From assembly GCF_900141905.1 (NCBI RefSeq), contig NZ_FQZF01000010.1:1-64000 (forward strand): DNA of 64,000 nt, read 5' to 3'. The position numbers and the translations under genes are program-made. This DNA is from Muricoccus roseus (GTDB lineage Bacteria > Pseudomonadota > Alphaproteobacteria > Acetobacterales > Acetobacteraceae). A model generated the notes under the pieces. It ran no database searches and was not told the origin of the DNA. It saw nothing but the letters and a program-made list of their open reading frames with translations. Below, piece after piece: positions 58,237 to 64,000 of this stretch. Position 1 is the first letter of the stretch. The number at the start of each line of letters is the position of its first letter.

Positions 58237-59706
58237 ATGGACCTGCATGTTTCCGCCCCCGTGCTGCCGGTCGAGCGGGGCCTGTTCTACGGCGGCGCCT
58301 TCCACGCGGCCCGCTCCGGCCGCCGCATGGCGGTCCTGGCGCCCGCGACCGGAGAGGCGCTGGGCGAGGTGGATGTGGCGGGGCCCGAGGACGTGGACGC
58401 GGCCGTGGCTGCCGCCCGCGCGGCCTTTCCCGCCTGGGCCGCGCTGCGCCCGGCGGAGCGGGCCGACCTGCTGCGCGGCTTCGCGGCGCTGCTGCGCCGG
58501 CACGCGCAGGAGCTGGCGATGGTGGACGCCGTGGATGGCGGCAACCCCGTCTCCGAGCTGATCAAGGACGTCGGCATCGCCGCGGGCGGCTTCGACTTCT
58601 TCGCGGGGCTGGCGACCGAGGCCAAGGGCGAAACGATCCCCATGGGCGAGCGGCGGTTGAACTACACGCTGCGCCAGCCCTGGGGCGTGGTGGCGAAGAT
58701 CATTGCCTACAACCACCCCCTGATGTTCGCGACCTGGCGCGCCGCCGCGCCGCTGGCCGCCGGCAACTGCGTGGTGGTGAAGACGCCGGACCAGGCGCCG
58801 CTCTCGGCCCTTCGCCTGATGGAGCTGGCCGGCACGCATTTCCCGCCCGGCGTCTTCAGCATCCTCTCCGGCGACCGCGAGACGGGCGCGGCGCTCGTCG
58901 CCCATCCCGGCGTGGACAAGATCGGGCTGGTGGGCTCCGTGCCGGCCGGCAAGGCGGTGCTGCGCGCGGCCGCGGACCGCGTGGTGCCCTGCCTGCTGGA
59001 GCTGGGCGGCAAGAACGCGCTGATCGCCTATCCCGATGCCGATCCGGCCCGGGTTGCGGCGGGGATGGTGAAGGGGATGAACTTCGCCTGGTGCGGGCAG
59101 TCCTGCGGCTCCACCTCCCGCGCCTTCCTGCACGCCTCCATCCACGATGCGGTGCTGGAGGAGGTGCGGCGCCTGCTGGCCCCCATCCGCCCGGGACTGC
59201 CGACGGACCCCGCCACGCGCATGGGCAGCCTCGTCAGCGCGGCGCAGCTGGACAAGGTGCTGGGCTACATCGAATCCGCGAAGAGCGAGGGCGCGCGGCT
59301 GGTCTCCGGCGGCGGTCGCCCGCAGGAGCCGGAGCTGGCACACGGCTTCTACGTGGAGCCGACCGTCTTCGCCGACGTCACCCCCTCTATGCGCATCGCG
59401 CGGGAGGAGATCTTCGGCCCCGTCCTCTCCGTGCTGAAGTGGGAGGAGGAGGCGGAGATGATGCAGGCGGTGAACGCGGTGGAGTACGGGCTCACCGCCT
59501 CCGTCTTCACGCGGAACGTCGTCACCGCGCATCGCGCCGCGGCGCGGCTGCAGGCCGGCTTCATCTGGGTGAACGACACCTCCGAGCACTTCCTCGGCGC
59601 GCCCTTCGGGGGCTTCAAGCAGTCCGGGCTGGGCCGGGAGGAGAGCCTGGACGAGCTGCTCGCCTATACGCAGGTCAAGAACGTCAACATCCTGCTGGAG
59701 GAATAG
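58237..59706 (+). CDS. Aldehyde dehydrogenase
   Basis: A 489-residue NAD(P)-dependent ALDH: AKIIAYNHPLMFATWRAAAP, NCVVVKTPDQAPLSALRL, GLVGSVPAGKAVLR, catalytic Glu in LLELGGKNALI, catalytic Cys in WCGQSCGSTSRAF, and EEIFGPVLSVLKW. It should oxidise the aldehyde made by the TPP enzyme two bases upstream. Four bases before the next Bug gene. Confidence 0.92.
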   Translation: MDLHVSAPVLPVERGLFYGGAFHAARSGRRMAVLAPATGEALGEVDVAGPEDVDAAVAAARAAFPAWAALRPAERADLLRGFAALLRRHAQELAMVDAVDGGNPVSELIKDVGIAAGGFDFFAGLATEAKGETIPMGERRLNYTLRQPWGVVAKIIAYNHPLMFATWRAAAPLAAGNCVVVKTPDQAPLSALRLMELAGTHFPPGVFSILSGDRETGAALVAHPGVDKIGLVGSVPAGKAVLRAAADRVVPCLLELGGKNALIAYPDADPARVAAGMVKGMNFAWCGQSCGSTSRAFLHASIHDAVLEEVRRLLAPIRPGLPTDPATRMGSLVSAAQLDKVLGYIESAKSEGARLVSGGGRPQEPELAHGFYVEPTVFADVTPSMRIAREEIFGPVLSVLKWEEEAEMMQAVNAVEYGLTASVFTRNVVTAHRAAARLQAGFIWVNDTSEHFLGAPFGGFKQSGLGREESLDELLAYTQVKNVNILLEE

Positions 59707-59710
59707 GCCC

Positions 59711-60682
59711 ATGATCGCCCGCCGCGCCCTGCTCGCGAGCGCGCTCGCCGCACCCCGCATCGCCAGCGCGCAGGGCGCCTCATGGCCGGGCGATCGGCAG
59801 GTGAAGGTCATCGTGCCCCTCGCCCCCGGCGGCACGGCCGACGTCTTCGCGCGCCTGATCTCCTCCCGCATGTCGGAGCGGAGCGGCGGGCGCGGCTCGA
59901 TGGTGGTGGAGAACCGCACCGGCGGTGGCAATGCGGTCGGGTGGCAGGCCGCGGCCCGCGCGGCGCCGGACGGCAACACGCTGCTGATGACGGACAACTC
60001 CCTGGCCATGTCCGCGCCGCTGCGACGCGACCTCGGCTTCGATCCGCAGGCGGACCTCGTGCCCGTCTGCCGCGTCGCGGACCTGGCGCCGGTCATCTGC
60101 GTGCCGGACCGGTCGCCGATCCGGACGGTGCAGGACCTTGTTGCCGCCGCGCAGCGCCGGCCGGGGGAGATGTTCTACGGCTCTGGCGGCAATGGCAGCG
60201 CGCCGCATCTGGCCTCGGAGCTGCTGCAGGACGTCGCGGGCATCCGCATGAACCATGTCAGCTATCGCGGCATGGCCCAGGCCAGCCAGGACCTGGCGGC
60301 AGGGCGGCTGGACATGGCCATCGCCGCCCTGCCGACGGTGGCCGGGCTGCTGCGCGATGGCGGGCAGATCCGGGTGATCGCGGTGGGGGCAGGGGAGCGG
60401 GCGCCCGCCTTGCCGGATGTCCCGACGGTGCGCGAGTCCGGCCTGGACTACGCGCTGGCCTTCTGGTTCGGCCTCTTCGCGCCGAAGGGGACGAGTGCCG
60501 AAGCCGCCGCGGCCATGAGCCAGGCCATGGTGCAGGTCATCCGGGAGCCCTATGTCACCGGGCGGCTGGAGGAGCTGGGCGCCGTGGTCGTGGCGAGCGA
60601 TCCGGACAGCTTCCGCGCTGCCATACGGTCGGAGGTGGCGCTCTGGGAGCGCATCGTCCGCGAACGGAAGATCGTGCTCTGA
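59711..60682 (+). CDS. Bug-type solute-binding protein
   Basis: A 323-residue TctC/Bug protein: signal MIARRALLASALAAPRIASA; RQVKVIVPLAPGGTADVFAR, VVENRTGGGNAVGW, APDGNTLLMT, VSYRGMAQASQDLAAG, LPDVPTVRESG. Third gene of the TPP/ALDH operon, so it may bring in the 2-oxo acid or its precursor. Confidence 0.88.
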   Translation: MIARRALLASALAAPRIASAQGASWPGDRQVKVIVPLAPGGTADVFARLISSRMSERSGGRGSMVVENRTGGGNAVGWQAAARAAPDGNTLLMTDNSLAMSAPLRRDLGFDPQADLVPVCRVADLAPVICVPDRSPIRTVQDLVAAAQRRPGEMFYGSGGNGSAPHLASELLQDVAGIRMNHVSYRGMAQASQDLAAGRLDMAIAALPTVAGLLRDGGQIRVIAVGAGERAPALPDVPTVRESGLDYALAFWFGLFAPKGTSAEAAAAMSQAMVQVIREPYVTGRLEELGAVVVASDPDSFRAAIRSEVALWERIVRERKIVL

Positions 60683-60805
60683 CGCGGGGGCCGGCGCCGC
60701 ATCTCGGGGGATGTGGCGCGGGCATGGCGAAGCTGGAGCGAAGCCACGGGCTTGATGCTGGCGGCCATCGTGGCGCCCGCATCCCGCAAACGGAGCGCCG
60801 CCGTG

Positions 60806-62761
60806 CTAGACGGAGCCCGGCTGGCCCTGATCCAGCATGAAGCGCCCGAAGAATGCCGCGATTTCCGCATGGGCGTTGAGCGGCAGGATCTGCGCGACGT
60901 ACTGGTCGGGCCGCACGAGGACGGCGCATCCCTCCGGGCTGATCGCCCTGGCCGTGAAGATGTCATCCCCGCTCGGGAGGGGTGCGCAGAACGCCTTCTC
61001 GTAGTCGATCAGGTTGTAGCGTCCCTTCCGGGGCAGCAGGAAGGCGGGCAGGTCGGCCGGGCCGGCTTCCCGATGTCCCTGTTGCAGGATGGCGCGGACG
61101 TCGATGACCGCATCGATGTCCTCGCCTGCTGGCGTGAAGCGCCGGACCGGGGAGGACGGTGATTCCGCGAGGAACTGGCAGAGCAGGCGCAGGGCCGAGG
61201 ACGGGCTGGAAGGATCCGCCCGATCCGAGAAGATGAACATGCGCCAGCGGCCATCCGCCCGGAGCACGTGGCCCAGATGCACGGGCTTGGCATCCGCCAG
61301 CCGGATGACCGGCGCCGAGTGGAAGCGCATGCCGACCGGCAGGCCCTCCGCGAGGTGCTGGTGCGCCGGAGGCGCCGAGATCAGCGAGGGCTGGTACCGG
61401 GTGGCGGTTCCCGCCGTGAACCGGCCCTGCTTCACGAAGTACCGCTGGAACTCGGCCGGGTCGACACCCTCGCTTTCCGGGTTGCTCGGGTCCTTGGGCG
61501 GGGCGCTGAACATTGCCGCGAAGGCGCGGTCGAATTCGATCAGCTCCTGCGCGACCGCGCGGCGCTCGTCCGAGTAGGTCCGCAGCATCTCCGGCTTGGC
61601 CTGGCCCCTGATGACGGAGGCAAGCTTCCAGCCGAGATTGAAGCTGTCCTGCATGGACACGTTCATGCCCTGGCCGGCCTTGGGGCTGTGCGTATGGCAG
61701 GCATCCCCGGCGATGAAGACGTTCGGGATCGCGCGGGCCGTGCCTTCTGCTCCGTTGTCGAAGCGGTCGCAGAGGCGTTGCCCGATCTCGTAGACCGACC
61801 ACCAGGCAACCTCCTTCACCTCCAGCGTGTAGGGGTGCAGGATTCGCTGCGCGGCAGCGATGAGCGCCTCCACGGTGGTGTTGCGGCTGGAGACCCGCTC
61901 GTCCTTCCCCAGCTTGTCCAACTCGATGTAGAAGCGGACGAGATAGCCACCCTCCCGCGGGATGATCAGGATGCTCCCGCTCTCCGCCGAGTGGATCGTG
62001 GCCTTCAGGCGGATGTCCGGGAAATCCGTCACGGCGAGCACGTCCATGACGCCCCAGGCCTGATTCGCCGAATCCCCGTGCAGGGCGAGGCCCAGCGCCC
62101 GTCGCACGCTGCTCCTCGCGCCGTCGCAGCCGACGACGAAGCGCGCCTTCACGGTCTCGGACCGCTCGGCGCCGTCGGGGGACCGGTGGGTGAGGGTGAC
62201 AGTGACCGGATGGTCCGAGCCCGGGCCGGCGCGATCCTCCCCGGCGACGTGCAACGCCGTCAGGCGCCGGGAGTAATCGGGCCTGAGACGCCGCGCCGAC
62301 TTCGCCATGACGTCCAGGTAGAAGTCGTGGACGCGCGCCTGATTGAGGATGACATGCGGGAACTCGGAAAGCCCGTCCTCGGTGTCCTGGATCCGCCCGT
62401 GTCGTGCGATCCTGTTCCTCTGCTGGTCATCCGGCTTCCAGAAGGTGGTTTCGTTGACCCAGTAGGCCTCCTTCAGGACCTTTTCGCTGAAGCCGAACGC
62501 CTCGAACATCTCGATGGTCCGGCAGGCGATGCCATCGGCCTGCCCGAGGGTGAGAGGCCCCGCCTTCTCCTCGACGATCCGCGTCCTGATGTCGGGAAAG
62601 GCGGCAAGCTGAGCCGCCAGCGTCAGGCCAGCCGGGCCGCACCCCACGATCAGCACGTCGACTTGGTCGGGGAGTGGGTCGGATCCGGCCGGCATCTCGC
62701 CGGCCACGGCCTCGGCGATGCTGGGATCTCCGGTCCTGAAGCCGTTCAGGTGGAATTGCAC
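60806..62761 (-). CDS. FAD-dependent aromatic hydroxylase (3-hydroxybenzoate 4-monooxygenase/phenol 2-monooxygenase type)
   Basis: A 651-residue class A flavin monooxygenase: FAD motif VDVLIVGCGPAGLTLAAQLA, the CDGARS motif in VVGCDGARSSVRRALGL, the second FAD motif NVFIAGDACHTHSPKAGQGM, and a C-terminal thioredoxin-like domain (MRFHSAPVIRLADAKPVHLG). Length and the VQFHLNGFRTGDP start fit 3-hydroxybenzoate 4-monooxygenase. GTG 62761 is chosen since GGGGAGGAGG lies 7 bases upstream; an ATG at 62782 lies before that site. NAD(P)H and oxygen are co-substrates. Single gene; the nearest regulator is the MarR gene at 63446. Confidence 0.87.
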   Translation of the reverse strand: MQFHLNGFRTGDPSIAEAVAGEMPAGSDPLPDQVDVLIVGCGPAGLTLAAQLAAFPDIRTRIVEEKAGPLTLGQADGIACRTIEMFEAFGFSEKVLKEAYWVNETTFWKPDDQQRNRIARHGRIQDTEDGLSEFPHVILNQARVHDFYLDVMAKSARRLRPDYSRRLTALHVAGEDRAGPGSDHPVTVTLTHRSPDGAERSETVKARFVVGCDGARSSVRRALGLALHGDSANQAWGVMDVLAVTDFPDIRLKATIHSAESGSILIIPREGGYLVRFYIELDKLGKDERVSSRNTTVEALIAAAQRILHPYTLEVKEVAWWSVYEIGQRLCDRFDNGAEGTARAIPNVFIAGDACHTHSPKAGQGMNVSMQDSFNLGWKLASVIRGQAKPEMLRTYSDERRAVAQELIEFDRAFAAMFSAPPKDPSNPESEGVDPAEFQRYFVKQGRFTAGTATRYQPSLISAPPAHQHLAEGLPVGMRFHSAPVIRLADAKPVHLGHVLRADGRWRMFIFSDRADPSSPSSALRLLCQFLAESPSSPVRRFTPAGEDIDAVIDVRAILQQGHREAGPADLPAFLLPRKGRYNLIDYEKAFCAPLPSGDDIFTARAISPEGCAVLVRPDQYVAQILPLNAHAEIAAFFGRFMLDQGQPGSV

Positions 62762-62782
62762 GCCGATCCTCCTCCCCATCAA

Positions 62783-63445
62783 CAGCTTCTGCGCACACCG
62801 GCATGACGGTTCAGCCAGGCAGGGCCGCCCTGTCGTGGCGCTCCGGGCGCCATGCGCCTCTTGGTCTGGCTAGGTCTGGGTGATTGGCACAGTACTGATA
62901 GTATGTATACGGTCTTTGGAGGGCGGTGGATGCCTTTGCGGCTGTTGGGCCAGCGCTGGTGCCGAAGCTCCTCCATCGGCCAGGAGGCTGCTGGAGCTGC
63001 CTGGGGTGGGCATGTCGGCCGGCGGAGGTATCCAGGGGTCTTGCAGAGGACAACTGCTGGAGGCGGCAGTTGAGGCAGTGGCGGGTGGTCTTGCCGCAGG
63101 AGACCGGAATGCGACAGACACCACAGGGATCAGCCAAGGCCGCCTCGGAGTGGATGCCCTCGGGGTGTTGCCGACGAGTACCAGCTTGGACGCGCGCGGC
63201 GCTTAGCGGGCCGGATCAGCAGTGCGATTTGCGCCGATCGAGGGGCTGTCAGATCACTGGGTCAGCGCAGGCCCTGCCGATCAGGCGCGACGGTGTTCCG
63301 GCTTCCACATGCAGCACCTTGAGATCCAGGCGCCAACTATCGAGTCGAAACCAAATCCTTCGATTCAAGATCTTTCCGGAAGGGCTGCAACCGGCGGTCA
63401 GCCGAATATGGCTGCCACCACACACCAGGGTCGCGGCCGCCCACC
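62783..63445. other. 663-base stretch without a supportable gene
   Basis: Between the monooxygenase and MarR genes. Short overlapping open frames on both strands lack ribosome sites and family motifs. An AT-rich patch around 62890-62912 holds the palindrome GTATGTATAC (62901-62910), possibly part of the monooxygenase promoter region. The rest may be worn insertion sequence, but no segment was identified. Confidence 0.4.
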
Positions 63446-63907
63446 TCAATCAGCCGGCGGGAACCCCCGCCGGGCACGCCGCAGAAGAGCGCGGAACATC
63501 TGCACCTCGTCCGGTGAAAGCTGCCGAGCCGCCATGTCGTTCACGGCATGGGCCTCGGGCAGCAGCGTCTGCCGCAAGGCCCTGCCCTCCGGTGTCAGGA
63601 AGATATGCACCTTCCGCCGGTCGGTCCCGGAACGCTCGCGGTGGATCCAGCCCTGCGCCTCGATGCCACGCAGCGCGATCACGGCGGTCGGCTCCATCAT
63701 GCCTACGCGCCGCGCCAGGTCGCTCTGGGTGATCCCGTCCTCCTCCCACAGCACGCGCAGGAAGTACCAGGCACCCGGCGCCACGCCATGGGCCTGCAAC
63801 CGCGCCTGAAGGTGGCGCTGGATGGCCCGGTTCAGATCCCGGACGAGAAAGCCGATGCTCTCGTCGAACGGAAGCGGCTCGGCGCGGGCTTCGGCTTCGG
63901 TCGTCAT
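63446..63907 (-). CDS. MarR-family transcriptional regulator
   Basis: A 153-residue MarR protein: FLVRDLNRAIQRHLQARLQA, VAPGAWYFLRVLWEEDGITQ, DLARRVGMMEPTAVIALRGI (recognition helix) and RERSGTDRRKVHIFLTPEGR (wing). Similar proteins control aromatic-acid genes. Same strand as, and upstream of, the monooxygenase, which is a likely target, though 700 bases away. Confidence 0.9.
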   Translation of the reverse strand: MTTEAEARAEPLPFDESIGFLVRDLNRAIQRHLQARLQAHGVAPGAWYFLRVLWEEDGITQSDLARRVGMMEPTAVIALRGIEAQGWIHRERSGTDRRKVHIFLTPEGRALRQTLLPEAHAVNDMAARQLSPDEVQMFRALLRRARRGFPPAD

Positions 63908-63950
63908 GCCCCGAGCCTAGCCGGAAAGGCCCCGCGCCGGAATCCGCCCC

Positions 63951-64000
63951 TCAGGCCAGGGCCGCCTGCGACATGGCGCGCTCGTCCTCCTCCTCCTCGA
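63951..64000 (-). CDS. C-terminal end of a gene cut by the window edge
   Basis: Minus-strand frame reads EEEEDERAMSQAALA and a TGA stop at 63951. Too short to identify; an acidic C-terminal tail. Confidence 0.3.
   Translation of the reverse strand, partial: EEEEDERAMSQAALA

Noticed and set aside
58192-60096. A 634-codon open frame on the minus strand
   Set aside because: Antisense shadow of the aldehyde dehydrogenase gene; no motif, biased composition.
62811-63206. Short open frames between the monooxygenase and MarR genes
   Set aside because: Overlapping frames on both strands, no ribosome site, no recognised motif.
1-64000. CRISPR arrays, tRNA and rRNA genes
   Set aside because: No regularly spaced repeats and no tRNA- or rRNA-like segments were seen by eye; a covariance-model search would settle tRNAs.

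Overview
The window is a GC-rich stretch of a proteobacterial chromosome or large replicon. Gene content suggests an alphaproteobacterium of the Acetobacteraceae, Roseomonas-like: many Bug-type solute-binding proteins, MmgE/PrpD proteins and a small Acetobacteraceae-style DUF protein. The placement is inference; no rRNA, tRNA or other phylogenetic marker was seen. Nearly all of the sequence is accessory catabolism: about eleven small modules, most with a local regulator, an uptake protein and a few enzymes, several of them separated by gene fragments and dead transposons.

Layout. 0.2-0.7 kb: fragments of a recombinase and a flavoprotein. 0.9-13.4 kb: a LacI-regulated island (two operons plus a divergent pair) with an MmgE/PrpD protein, SDRs, a metallo-beta-lactamase-fold hydrolase, a TPP enzyme, a TauD/TfdA dioxygenase, a 3-hydroxyisobutyrate-dehydrogenase-like enzyme and three Bug proteins; three copies of a TGATATCGATATCA-like operator sit in its two divergent intergenic regions. 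13.4-28.4 kb: a GntR/FCD island with two Bug proteins, NIPSNAP, two carboxymuconolactone decarboxylase-like proteins, two 3-HIBADH-like enzymes, a second MBL hydrolase, and a seven-gene operon (MmgE/PrpD, Liv-type ABC importer with a fused permease-ATPase, SDR, LDH2-type dehydrogenase). Four copies of TCWGATTGTCRGACARAT precede every transcription unit of this island. 28.4-31 kb: remnants of an aminotransferase, an IS6 transposase, a histidine kinase and a mandelate racemase-like enzyme. 31.2-35.6 kb: an AraC-controlled VOC/SDR/reductase operon. 35.9-38.6 kb: an XRE-cupin regulator with a hydrolase and Bug operon. 38.7-40.9 kb: broken genes and a DUF protein. 41-43.2 kb: LysR, cupin and a decayed Bug gene. 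43.2-51.9 kb: a ten-gene operon with a spermidine/putrescine-type ABC importer, a heterotrimer-like FAD/2Fe-2S amine or amino acid dehydrogenase, a second DadA-like oxidase and RidA. 52-53 kb: truncated LysR and an IS5-family remnant. 53-60.7 kb: MarR/aldolase/Bug and LysR/TPP enzyme/ALDH/Bug modules. 60.8-64 kb: a 3-hydroxybenzoate/phenol-type flavin monooxygenase and a MarR gene.

How it works together. The modules read as import-plus-oxidation units for organic acids, opine-like or amino compounds and aromatic acids. Eight intact Bug proteins occur without any TctA/TctB membrane partner, so they must share components encoded elsewhere or act as sensors. The best candidates for an undescribed system are the two operator-defined regulons side by side, which carry paralogous enzyme sets.
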